64,000 nucleotides of DNA from Gracilariopsis chorda (Eukaryota; Rhodophyta; Florideophyceae; Gracilariales; Gracilariaceae). Under the pieces are notes generated by a model. That model was not told the DNA's origin. It saw only the letters and a list, made by a program, of their open reading frames with translations, and did not search any database. Positions 43,330 through 53,564 of the stretch are shown here, one piece after another. The position numbers and the translations under genes were made by a program. Every line of letters starts with the position of its first letter. The first letter of the stretch is position 1. The stretch covers positions 186,001 through 250,000 of the forward strand of contig NBIV01000024.1 in NCBI GenBank assembly GCA_003194525.1. Direction: 5' to 3'.

Positions 43330-44586
43330 ATGCACCCCGTCGCCGACATGGCCGCCATCAACGAGCTCCAACCTGAACAACTCCCCGATGTAGAAGATGA
43401 CCCTTACCAAGTCTACACCCTACGTCGTCCACATGAGCGAGCCTCCTCCGTGGTGCCGCAGCTTCCAAAGCAACCAGAGATGGCCGAAACGCGCCTTCGA
43501 TACCGTCGCATTCCCGCAGCAGCGCGCTCCGGTTCGTTCGGTTCGCTCGGCAATCACTTTCCTGCACGCTTCCAGTTTCCCACGCGACGCTCCCTACTCG
43601 ACTCCCTAACCAGTGACGACGAGTCGGTGTCGTTCTCCGTCAACCAGAAGCCACGCCCTAAAATCGTCCGAAAGCGTCATCGCCGTCGGGCAAGAGCGAC
43701 CAAGGGGCGTTTCCCTTCGCCGAACAGTGTCATCCAGGATTTCGTCATCTCCGATGATGACGACAGCAACGACGACGACGATTTCGACGATGACGAAAAC
43801 GACCCCAAGGACCATGACGGTCGCGTTTCATTGAGCAGAAGACCGACACCGTTGCTACAGCTCCCGCGCTCGCCGAAACCCAAGCCTCCTAAGCCGCTTT
43901 TACCCAAACGAAAGTCATCGGGCAAACCCCCAATACCCACAAAAACCGCTGCAAAACCGCCCATTATGCCCTCTTTGTCACGGCGCCCCAGTACTTCCAC
44001 GGCGTCGCGCTCGGCAGATGCGGTGGACGAAACTACACGCCCGTGTCACACCACACCTACGCGACCGTCCAAGTCCGCGGATGCTGCTGTGATAAACCGC
44101 CAACTTGGGTACCACCATCACCCCATTCATGAGCGCCCTCGGAATCTTGTGGCTACAATTTTGGACCCGGCACGCACGAACGATGCACACGTGCCAGTTG
44201 AGGCTCCACAGGCCATGTCTGAAGAGCAGCGGCAGCGCTTTGTACTAGTACCTGAAGAACCAGTGCTGGTGTCGAAGAAATCGCGGGACAAAGGTAATGC
44301 GAAACGGAAGAAGAATAATCGCAAGAAGTCGGATAAAGCGGGACGGAGGGACAAATCCGAGGGGAAAGACAAGCATATGAACAACAGGCAAGCGCACTGC
44401 AATGCGGAACAGCGAGACGAAAGGGAGGAGCTCGGTCCAACGCGGGACAAGGAATTGAGTGTTTCGTTTGCGCATCCAAGGTATACCGCTGAGCAAGCAG
44501 TGAAGCCGTTGAACGCAATGCAGAGACTGCTGCACATGCTGGCGTTTGTGCGCCTTGGGGGAGTGCGTCGAACATATCACAAGTGA
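43330..44586 (+). CDS. Low-complexity basic protein, unknown function
   Basis: 418 residues from ATG 43330, no intron needed. No known domain is seen. Most of the chain is likely disordered. A very basic stretch (RKRHRRRARATKGR, about 112-125) is followed by an acidic run of about 20 Asp/Glu (about 138-160), then a Pro/Lys region with PPKPLLPKR-type repeats. Lys/Arg-rich segments around 315-350 look like nuclear localisation signals. The C-terminal 30 residues (AVKPLNAMQRLLHMLAFVRL) could form an amphipathic helix. Alternating acidic and basic tracts suit a nuclear or chromatin-associated protein, but that is only inference. The frame has balanced codon use over more than 1.2 kb, so I take it as a real gene. 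Confidence 0.6.
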   Translation: MHPVADMAAINELQPEQLPDVEDDPYQVYTLRRPHERASSVVPQLPKQPEMAETRLRYRRIPAAARSGSFGSLGNHFPARFQFPTRRSLLDSLTSDDESVSFSVNQKPRPKIVRKRHRRRARATKGRFPSPNSVIQDFVISDDDDSNDDDDFDDDENDPKDHDGRVSLSRRPTPLLQLPRSPKPKPPKPLLPKRKSSGKPPIPTKTAAKPPIMPSLSRRPSTSTASRSADAVDETTRPCHTTPTRPSKSADAAVINRQLGYHHHPIHERPRNLVATILDPARTNDAHVPVEAPQAMSEEQRQRFVLVPEEPVLVSKKSRDKGNAKRKKNNRKKSDKAGRRDKSEGKDKHMNNRQAHCNAEQRDEREELGPTRDKELSVSFAHPRYTAEQAVKPLNAMQRLLHMLAFVRLGGVRRTYHK

Positions 44587-45059
44587 GTGAGCCCATGATT
44601 TGTTCGTCATCTTGCGTGTCTTCCCAGAGCTCTCTTTCTTTTTGCTGAAGTTGCCGATTGAAACTGATGAGATAGTTATTCGTGCGTAGGTCAGCAAAAT
44701 CATGATGCACCACCTTTTTGTACGCTTATCACTGGTTGCCGTGAGCGAGCGCATGCCATGCGGTGCCAATTCCGCCGTCAGCCCACTCACAATCACGTAA
44801 ATAATAATGAGTTCCTGTCGAATAGAAGAAGAAGTATACTAAGCATATCTATTACGAAGGCCGTCTGCTTTAACGTTCTATACGTTGAGCTAAATGAACT
44901 CGCATTCTCTCGGACGAGCTCCCAACCACAGCCGTAGTGCATCTAGGCCCATAACTTGTCCAGAATATGCACGTTTGGTCTCGATTATCAATGTTTAGGA
45001 GCTAGTACCTTTGGCCGGGGATCAACGGCGACAAGCCAGAGTAGAACGCCATGAGTAGC
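44587..45059. other. Intergenic, no gene seen
   Basis: Likely 3' untranslated region of the preceding gene, then AT-richer sequence that starts the transposon graveyard. Confidence 0.45.
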
Positions 45060-45345
45060 TTAAGAAAGAATCGAACACATCGCACTAACGCTTGCGCAAT
45101 TCTACACCAAACACGTTTCCACCCTACATCCTGTGGCGACGTTTCTCGAAAACAGAACCTTGAGATGTGACTGTGGAACGAACGTGAAGAAAGACTGTGA
45201 GCACGTTGTGTACCGATGCCCTCGAACAAATGCAGCCCGTAGAGAGATGTTAGCTGGTCTCCCAAGAAAATGTAAGGAAAGTATACAGCAGTTAGTCTGA
45301 CATGAGCCACAGAAGTTCTTGGCCTTCCTGAAAAGAGAAAGCTTT
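45060..45345 (+). pseudogene. LINE (non-LTR retrotransposon) 3' end, decayed
   Basis: Read on the + strand across shifting frames, this gives LAQFYTKHVSTLHPVATFLE, then CDCGTNVKKDCEHVVYRCPR and ARREMLAGLPR. The C-x-C-G...D-x-x-H...C-P order is the zinc-binding end found after the RT/RNase H region of many LINEs, and the following QKFLAFLK also fits. It is only a short decayed fragment; stops interrupt the region. Confidence 0.5.
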
Positions 45346-46785
45346 TACTGAAAGCTCTCCTTCAGCTTCGTAATAAAAAGCAGTTGTCCACAATAAAGAA
45401 GAACACATCGCACTGGCTCTGGGCCTTGGAGCATCTCCACCCATTTGTCCAACTCCAAATGCCATGATGTCAGGTTACGCCCTGTTGTCGTAAGACTGAC
45501 GCGCAAAATGATTGGTTTGCGCGCATTCCAAAGAGAATATTGGTTATTTATCATTGGGTTCTTTGAGTTTGAGTTTGGATTGGAACCGGCCAAATTGAGT
45601 TTCAAATCGGGAGATTTTGGAGCGCAATTGCCCTGCTTCCAATCAAACTCCAATGCGATGCTAATTTTCTACGACAATTTTTGGGAAAGGTTCTGCTCCA
45701 ATCATAGTGAACGATTGCGCTTACAGATGCTGTCGTCTGTTGGATGCATGAGCCCATCAATAACCGGCCAGTGTTCTTTGTGTTCTCAGCTCAATTTGGT
45801 TAAAGTTCCTAAGCCTTTCTACATATGAACATGGACAACAATCTACATTGTCAATTGTCCATGATTATGGGGTCGCTCAAAGCGCGAACCCACGGAAAAG
45901 ACACTTCAAATCTTTCTAGCAGATGTTTTTTTAAATTTTCGCTTAGTAAACATGAATTATTTTTTATTCTTTTCCGAGTGCAGTGCCATAAACCCATGAC
46001 AATGCCCATATTACAAAAGCTATAAAATTGATGATGATACTCTTAGGAACAGAGCCCAAAAAACGTCAATAGAGATCTTAAGCAACTAAACATGATCCCA
46101 ACACACGTGTTCTGTTCAAGGCCAATTCATATCGCTTAGAACTCCAATAACGCTGAAAAGAAATAGGTTATGTATGCGAGTACGAGATACATCTTCAAAG
46201 TTCCACTGACCTACTCGACACAAATTCTTATGCGCCAGCAATACTACGCAATTAGACTTGCAAAATATCTCAACGCTCATAATCTGAACTTTCTTTAACA
46301 ACCATTTGTAAACCATCAATATCCAGAGATGTTTTTACGTTTTTCTCGTATTCATGCCCAAAACGCTCAAATGGTTGTAGTGTTAGATCCAGAGCTTACG
46401 CGCAATTTCTAGTTCTACCTTCAACACCTATTCTTTGTCTAAAGTCCGATTTCTTTCCCTTTTTCGATTTCGTGCCTCATATATCGAGACACTATGCCAG
46501 CTCAGTGACAGGAGTAGTGACAAAAAATAATGGTCTCGATACACGATGCTTCCGTTTACGTCAACATGCACCATGCTACGCCGTTTGCATATTTTATTCA
46601 CTGGGTCGATATAAAGGTCATGTTTATCATGCTTTCATATGCGATCTTCGAGATTTTTGGGGTAGTTATAAAGATCCTAACGGCATCACATCAAACGCGC
46701 TTTTTTTGCCTTTTCAAGACGTCTTAGATACGCAGTGTGCCCTGTAGATATGAATTATCAGTGGAGGGACAAAGAGCTCTTTTGC
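45346..46785. other. AT-rich transposon debris, no gene seen
   Basis: AT-rich compared with the host gene islands. A few short frames exist but none is recognisable. The right end probably holds the decayed N-terminal part of the transposase relic that follows. Confidence 0.4.
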
Positions 46786-47112
46786 GCAACTGAGTAGGTT
46801 TCAATGAATACACAAAGATCCAGACCAGATGTGCAGGCCTGGAGGACCGGTTGCTATTCGAATAAAGCACTATTCTGGGCAGAAAAGGTTTCAATGTCTC
46901 GTATACCAGTCTTCCACGACATCTCATGGGTTACTGTTCTACGTATATGGATCAAAATTTAAAAGGCGTCACGATATGACGCTCTATTGGAAAAGTGGAA
47001 TCGATAAACGGCTATAAATCGCACTTTTGGTACACAGGCAGCAGTTAACCCGATAAGGAGATGCAGCCTATATTATAAACCTATGGTTGCAGACAGCTTT
47101 TCTTCGCGTAGG
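46786..47112 (+). pseudogene. PIF/Harbinger-type transposase relic
   Basis: In the frame around 46829 I read an IDPDQ...CRPGGPVAI segment, then KHYSGQKRFQCLVYQS and YGSK...RRHDMTLYWKSGID. These correspond to the first Asp region, the YSGHKR-type segment and the second Asp (RRHD) of PIF/Harbinger DDE transposases. After a stop, GDAAYIINLWLQTAF fits the next conserved block (GDAAYxLRPWL). The match ends where the long inverted-repeat element begins at 47113, so that element probably inserted into this older transposon. Clearly dead. Confidence 0.6.
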
Positions 47113-47937
47113 TGAAGTGCAACGCCCTCAGGGAGGGATTCTTTGTACTTGAATGCTTTCCCGATATTATCGGTTGTGTAGTGTGTATATTAACTACGCC
47201 AAATGGTGGATATGGACATGTGGGACACGTTTTTGGGTCAATTGGAGGTTAGCCACAGTAGTGGATGTTGCCACGAAATGTGGAGTATTTTAGTTGATTT
47301 TATTTATTATTTTCACACCCATTTCTGGGAAGTTAGTACTTAGTGCGACGGCGCACTGCCGTCGCACCAGTAAACCTTCCCCAAAAAGGGACCCCAACCT
47401 GGGGAATTGGCTCTAGTTGTTACCGCTTGCGCGCGTGCTCTACTCCTCCTTGGAGGGAAACGCTGTAAACCACGGGACATCTAACCCCCTTGCACATCTT
47501 AAGAGGCCCATCCTTGGGAGTATAATTGTTCCAATCACATTGGTGTTTCGCCCTGTATAGGGAGTCCTGTCCACCGGCATTGTCGTTCGTCCCCGTCGCT
47601 CTCGCGACACACCCTCGCCCACTCTTCCTCCTTTCCCTTCACTCTCCTCCTTTCCCCCTCTCAGGGTAGTACATCCCGCTACCCGCGGCCCTCCTGTGTG
47701 CACCCACTCACACTTCCCCACTCACGTGGAAACATACCTCTACTGAGGATCACACCCCGCTCACGCGGATACCGATTCTTCGCCTTCACCTCCCTGCGCA
47801 AGTCGCGACAGGTGTCCCTGGTCTTACAAACCGGCTTCGCCGTGACACCTCCGGGAGGGCTCTACCCAACTGGGTTCACCTTGTGAGAGGAAGATCCCGG
47901 ACGTCTTTCGGTGTTTTTCCCGTTGGGGCATTGCACC
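47113..47937 (+). repeat. Long terminal inverted repeat, left arm
   Basis: 825 bp. It carries inner foldbacks, for example GTGCGACGGC against GCCGTCGCAC near 47342, and CCCCAACCTGGGG near 47391. About 95% or more alike to 62100-62928 by eye. A 93-codon open frame on the minus strand (47440-47721) is kept in both copies but shows no domain. Confidence 0.8.
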
Positions 47938-48705
47938 CCAGTGGGCGTTACGACTGGAGGTGAGCATGTGGATTCGATACTTCTGTTACCGGGCTCCACT
48001 GCTGTGGTGGAGATTGTGCCGGATAGTATTGGCATATGATTGTTTCATGGTCATGTCAACGATCGTCTACATGCCAGCATGCAAGCGTTGCTGTCCGTGC
48101 GTCCCGCTGCTACTGGTTCTGCACAGCGTGCGAAGGCGGTGTCGTCGTTCGTGCCCAATAGACGACGCTGCTAAACCAAAACCCGCCAAACCCGTCGACG
48201 GAAACGGAGCTCCGCCTGAAATCCAAGCAAACCCCACATCAGACAACAGCACCTATAACTGTGTCCAACATGGCTACCCAGGAAGAAAAACAGTATGAAA
48301 ACATGTGCACGCAACAGCACAAGTGTTTACTTAGTAAGACGCTGGTCTATAATGGGGAGGAAGGAATGAAAAGGAGTATGATTCTGCAGGCAATGGCAGT
48401 TTGACGCAAATACTGCCCCATGCATCAGTCCGCGCACATACAATGTTGGCGCTTGGGATATGAGATCATTCAGAGTGGTAAAGACGTCTCTTTCATTTTC
48501 AACTCTTTGTCCGGAATACGACGTAATATGTCCTCTAGCTCGAGCAGTAAAGATGAAGAAAACCCAAAGCCCTCAACATTATCAGGAAGTGTTTCCGTCG
48601 CCATTTGTGCGGTCCACGAAGGTGACGGCGCGCTTTCTTCTTCGGCTTCCACCTCGACGAGGTCACAGTATGGAAATGAGGAACTGGAATCCTCAGAAAT
48701 ATTGT

Positions 48706-49509
48706 GGTGCAATGCCCCAAAGGGGAAAAACACCGAAAGACGTCCGGGATCTTCCTCTCACGAGGTGAACCCAGTTGGGTAGAGCCCTCCCAGAGGTGTC
48801 ACGGCGAAGCCGGTTTGTAAGACCAGGGACACCTGTCGCGACTCGCGCAGGGAGGTGAAGGCGAAGAATCGGTATCCGCGTGAGCGGGGTGTGATCCTCA
48901 GTAGAGGTATGTTTCCACGTAAGTGGGGGTGTGTGAGCGGATGCGCACACGAGGGCCGCGGATAGCGGGAGGTGCTACCCTAAAAAGGGGAAAGAGGAAG
49001 GACGAGTGGGTCGCGAGAGCGACGAGTAGATACGGCAATGCCGGTGGACAGGACTCCCTATACAGGGCGAAACACCAATATGATTGGAACAATTAGTACT
49101 CCCAATGATGGGTCTCCTTTAGATGTGCAAGGGGGGTGAACTTCCGTACACTACGGTGCTTCCCTCCAAGGAGGAGTTGAGAACACGCGGAGGCGGTAAA
49201 GCTCAGAGCCAATTCCCCAGGTTGGGGTCCCTTGTTGGGGAAGGTTTACTGGTGCGACGGCAGTGCGCCGTCGCACTAAGTACTAGCTTCCCAGAAATGG
49301 GTGTGAAAATAATAAATAAAATTAACTAAAATACTCCACATTCCGTGGCAACATCCACTACTGTGGCCAACCGCCAATTGACCCAAAACCGTGTCCCACG
49401 TGTCCATACCCACCATTGTGGGGCGTAGTTCATATACAAACTACACAACCGATAATATCGGGAAAGCGCTCAAGTACCCAGAATCCCTCCCTGAGGGCGT
49501 TGCACTTCA
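48706..49509 (-). repeat. Long terminal inverted repeat, right arm
   Basis: 804 bp, inverted match to the left arm with more differences (for example around 49180-49210). Its inner edge codes the short tail CGAMPQRGKTPKDVRD on the + strand, the same tail that ends the transposase remnant at 62866. Confidence 0.8.
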
Positions 49510-50437
49510 AATATTGCGAATAATGGCGGTTGCGTCTGGCCTGGGCATGATGAGGTGGCTGGAACAGTGTTGCTGGAATTATCTGGTGCCCTAACAAGAT
49601 ATTATATAGACAACAAAATACCCTAAGAGGTATAATACCTTTTGCCAAGCTGTTCCGTCATGGCAAGGATGTGTCCCATAACAGATTGTTATGAGTTGTT
49701 ACTTAGACCTAGTATGCGAAACTAGAGGGTATTCATATAGAACGATTGTCTATAAAAGCCCGAGCTCGGTGGCCTCCGAGCCAGCTCGGGCCAGACCACT
49801 TCTTCTCACTTCGGCAACCCCAACCTTCTCTTAGGGCAGTCTGCTCCTCTCTGCCATCAACCAAACTTATCCCAAACTACCGTTTCACTTATTGCGGCTT
49901 GGTCTCTCGCACCTTTACAAGTGCTCGTACTAAAACTGCCCTTGTTTGGGCTTATCATCTGTGGCACGGTGCACTTTGGCCACTTACTAGACCTGAAGTC
50001 TTGGTCGTGCGTGTTGGCCGTGGTGCTATATTGGGAGTGTTCATCAGCACTACGCTAGATCTAAGGTTTTCATCGCGTAGGTTATCCGCTGGTGCAGTTT
50101 CTTGGCTACATTGTCCCAAGCTTGTTCGTTTGTTTTGTTCTACAATCACTACTTGGTTCCCTTGCTACGTAATACATTGGTTATTTGACGCAGTTTGTTT
50201 CTGTCTACGACATTGGCATTGCACGCCTGTGCTGGTACTCTCGAGCTACGATTCTATTTCTGACCTGCCCTCCAGTGAACAAGGGTACAAAAATACAAAA
50301 AGGACTGTCATCGTGCGGTGTCATGACAACGTGCAACATGACACTCACACAAATCAATGATTTCTTCATGAATCATCATTACTGCGGTCCTTTTTGGAGA
50401 AAATGCATGAAAAATCAGACATTAATGACATCACAGG
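49510..50437. other. No gene seen; TATA-like promoter or old LTR possible
   Basis: A CTATAAAAGCCC box at about 49751 follows TGTCCCATAACAG at about 49671, which gives the look of a solo LTR or a stray promoter. I find neither a matching right end nor a target duplication. The 204-codon frame at 49746-50360 has no recognisable domain. Confidence 0.3.
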
Positions 50438-50496
50438 TGTAATGAGGCGAGGCACCAATGCCTGGACTCCAGGCATTGGTGCCTCGCCTCATTACA
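50438..50496. repeat. Perfect 59-bp palindrome (29-bp arms, 1-base loop)
   Basis: TGTAATGAGGCGAGGCACCA begins the left arm (50438-50466). After a single C at 50467, the exact complement follows at 50468-50496. No mismatch in 29 pairs. It may be a tiny foldback element or a hairpin RNA source. Confidence 0.9.
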
Positions 50497-53400
50497 GCTA
50501 CTGTAGTATGGTACTGATCAGCAGGATATGAACGTGGACGTTCGAAGTGCACCGGAATATGTACGATGCGTGCGCGGATTACTGGGCGCGAGCATGGACA
50601 AAACTGGTCCCGAATCGTAAGCTAGGTAGCATATTTTGTTTCGAGCGACCCGTACTTGCACGAGTTCTTCGATGTACCGTGCTTATCGCAATGTTGATCA
50701 ACATGTAGCCAAATAAGCGCAATGCAGGAATGCCTGAGAAGTGAAAAAGAAAATAGGACATCGAAGGCAAAGGACCGATCCCGTAATCGAAGTTGTCTGG
50801 AATGACATGATGGTCGATAGAGTGTGATAGCCATGAAGCGCTGAGTTATGCTCACCCGTTTGGTGGGATAAAGTGGGATGGGAGTGGAGCTGACGGTTGG
50901 GGAGAGAAATGGGTCAAGACGAGCCCATTATGGTTATTGGTGTAAAAGATTGAGACCGAAACGAGTGGCTCTGCAATGAAGGCGGCGGAGGAACAGCAGA
51001 TGCGGGCTCGATGAAGTGAAGTGAGAAGTGGGATCTGCAAATGTGAGCGGCAACACGACGTGGTGCAGTGTTGAGGTTCAGAAAGGTGAGGAGTTGAGGC
51101 GACTGGATGCGGGTGTGATATTTTGGGGAGTAAAGGGTTACTGTCGGTCCGGGGCAAGTGCGAGGGCCGGAGGGTTTGCTAGCCACTGAGCAAAATATGG
51201 ACAGGTGGACAGAATGAAGTACGAAGGGTAGTAGCGGTGCGGGCATATGTGAATTGCATTGATGCAAACGTCGATGTGTGATGGCATGTGTCGAGCCAGC
51301 AGCCTCGAGTGAGCACTCGTGTTTGTGGTGCGTGTTTCAAGGGCGCAGACTGCGACTCGTGGAGGTCGATGTGCAGCGGGCAACAGGCATGTACGCGTGG
51401 TGACGAACTGAGGGTTGTGAGCAAAGGAAGGTTGTTTTTGGTGGTGGGTGCAACGAAGGGTTTTGTGGTAGGACGGACACGTACAGCAGTGGCTGCGACT
51501 GCGGCATGGTTGGAGGAATGGAGCGGTTGGAAGGAGAGGATATGATGTTGTGCGGAAGTGGGGGTATGAGTTGTTTGGGTGACGAGGGGCCAGGGACAGA
51601 TGCACAGTGAATTGGTGGGTGGGCACGACGATGCAGGGAATGAATGCATTTATCGGTGGGTGGGGCTCGATTGGTGACGTGAGGAGTTAAGGGTGTGTGT
51701 TCGTTGTGACAGGGGTTGGATTCGATTGTGTGTTACAAAGATGTCAAAGTTACGCATTGGTTAAATAACGCGCTGTAAAAGAGATGAATGAGACTCGGGA
51801 CGGTGACGCAGAACACAAGAGGTGCAAGTGTGAACGGGTGTGTAACTTATGTTACTTTTTGAGCGATGAAAGCAAATCGAAAGGCATGGGGATGTCAAAT
51901 GATACAGGATATTGTGGTAGCGTTGGGTACGGGACTGTACCTTCGTACGACTTACAAAGCTCATGGGCGGTCGCGAGGTCGGAGGCGGTGTAGCGCATTG
52001 TGAAGTGCGAGCGCGAATGCAGTGACGGTGCGAGGGAGTGTTCGCGCGAGAGGAGTGGGCGAGTGGCGAATGGCGGTTGGGTAGTTATAGATAGGGGAAG
52101 CGGGCGCTTACATGTGAGAGATGGGACACGGCAGAGATTTTTTTTTTTTTTTTTGTATTCAAAGTGGGGCTGTGGTGAAGTGGAGGGTGTGGAAGTGGAG
52201 GACGGGCGATAATAGTGTAGTGTGGAGAGAGAACAAGGCGGGATGTGGTTCCATCGCGGGGGTGTGGGCGGTAGATAAGGTGGGGATACGTGATGTCAGT
52301 TTCTGAGCGCGAGAGAACGGCGCGCTTGTTTGTTACAGTTGTGGACAAACGATTGTGGTGTTTCGATTTGAGACGGCTCTTTGGTTCGACGCGCGTCGTG
52401 AGAAGGTTTTTCAGTTGCGGGGCGAAGAAGAAAAGAAAAAGAAAAGGGTCAACTGGGGGATGAAAGGTGGGGGCAAGCATTTGGTGGTGGGGGAGGGCGG
52501 GGAGGCAGAGCCACAAAATCGGGAGCGGAGGGAGGGAGGGGCGGGGCGGGGGGGGGGGGGGGGTGCTGTAAAGGGATGGAGGGCGGAGAGGCTGATGGGC
52601 GGCGGGTAGCAGTACGGTACGCGTGAAAGGGCTAAGCGCACGAGAGGGCTTTAAGCTTCGCGGGAGGCGGGCGGCGTTGACGTCAGCACGCGCGGGTGGG
52701 GGGGGGGGGGGGGCACGGTCTGGCGGCGGAGAATGGGCGCGCAGATACGGCGCAGATTCGCGCGCGTGGCTGCCGTCGGCGATACGTCAGCGCGTGTCGC
52801 TACGTGCGCGCCGCCGAATGGAAAGCGCCGCGCTGACGCGTCACCGCGGCTGACTTGTCGTGTGGCGCGCGCGCCGCGCGCGGACAGCGCACCGACACGC
52901 AGCGCGCTGCGTGCCGCGCGCGTGCGCGCGGCGCGGCCAATGGGCGCGCAGCGCTCGCTTGACGTGTCCGTCGTCGCGCTTGCCGCGCTCGCCGCGCGCG
53001 GAAAGCGCGTCGCTCATTGGCCCGTCCGTTGGCCCCCCCATCGCTCGCTTTTCGTTTGCCCTTCCAATTGGGCCGCCCCTTCGCCACCGCGCGCCGCCCG
53101 ACCGCCCTGCCCACGCCACCACCACCCCAATTCCAACACCACCCAAATGCGCTGTACGCACATCGCACGCACAACACACCACACCTTCGCCCGCCAAAAC
53201 GCAACTCCCCGCCGCCCTCGTCTAGTTAACTTCGACCCCCTCGCCTGCCCCCCCGTCTCCCTACCTGCCTCGCACGTGGAACGCTCCACACTGATCGTAC
53301 TGCCGCCGTGACGCGTCCTCCGCGAGCAATCACATCTGTCGCGACGCCTCGTTCTCCTCCGCCCCCTTTACTCCTCACCCCCCTCCACACCGACCCACCG

Positions 53401-53564
53401 TCTATATCAACCCCCCCCCCCTATCCCCCTACACCTTCTCCCTCTCCCGGTCCTCTTCCTGTCCTCTTCCTTGACTTTCGTTCCGTCTCCCATCCCGCCC
53501 CCCCCACTCCCCCCCCACTTCCTCTCTCGCTCACATTTATCATGTGTTTATCTACGCCCCGCGC
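50497..53564. other. Long intergenic region with homopurine and CpG-rich parts
   Basis: About 3 kb without a recognisable gene. From about 52400 it becomes G-rich with two runs of 16 G (52548-52563 and 52698-52713), then a CpG-dense block (about 52730-53010), then a C/T tract up to the kinase gene. The last kilobase is probably the kinase promoter and 5' leader. Confidence 0.5.

Larger units (their letters stand above)
47113..49509. mobile_element. DNA element with terminal inverted repeats of about 0.8 kb
   Basis: The left end (TGAAGTGCAACGCCCTCAGG...) is repeated inverted at the right end (...CCTGAGGGCGTTGCACTTCA). The arms are 47113-47937 and 48706-49509. The 768-bp centre has no recognisable transposase, so this is a non-autonomous relative of the element at 62100 onwards, whose left arm is closer to this left arm than the two arms here are to each other. 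No target duplication is clear at the ends. Family assignment to PIF/Harbinger is an inference from the related copy. Confidence 0.75.

Noticed and set aside
47440-47721. 93-codon frame in the long inverted repeat as a gene
   Set aside because: It recurs at 62430-62711 only because the repeat recurs; composition is that of non-coding GC-rich repeat and no domain is seen.
49671-50360. Solo LTR or real 204-codon gene
   Set aside because: TATA box and TGT start look LTR-like, but no right end or flanking duplication was found, and the frame has no recognisable domain.
50852-51649. Overlapping proline/histidine/serine-rich frames on the minus strand
   Set aside because: They overlap in several frames and reflect base skew, not protein conservation.
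52800-53311. Arginine/alanine-rich frames in the CpG block
   Set aside because: Open in many frames on both strands because of GC content; more likely the kinase promoter.
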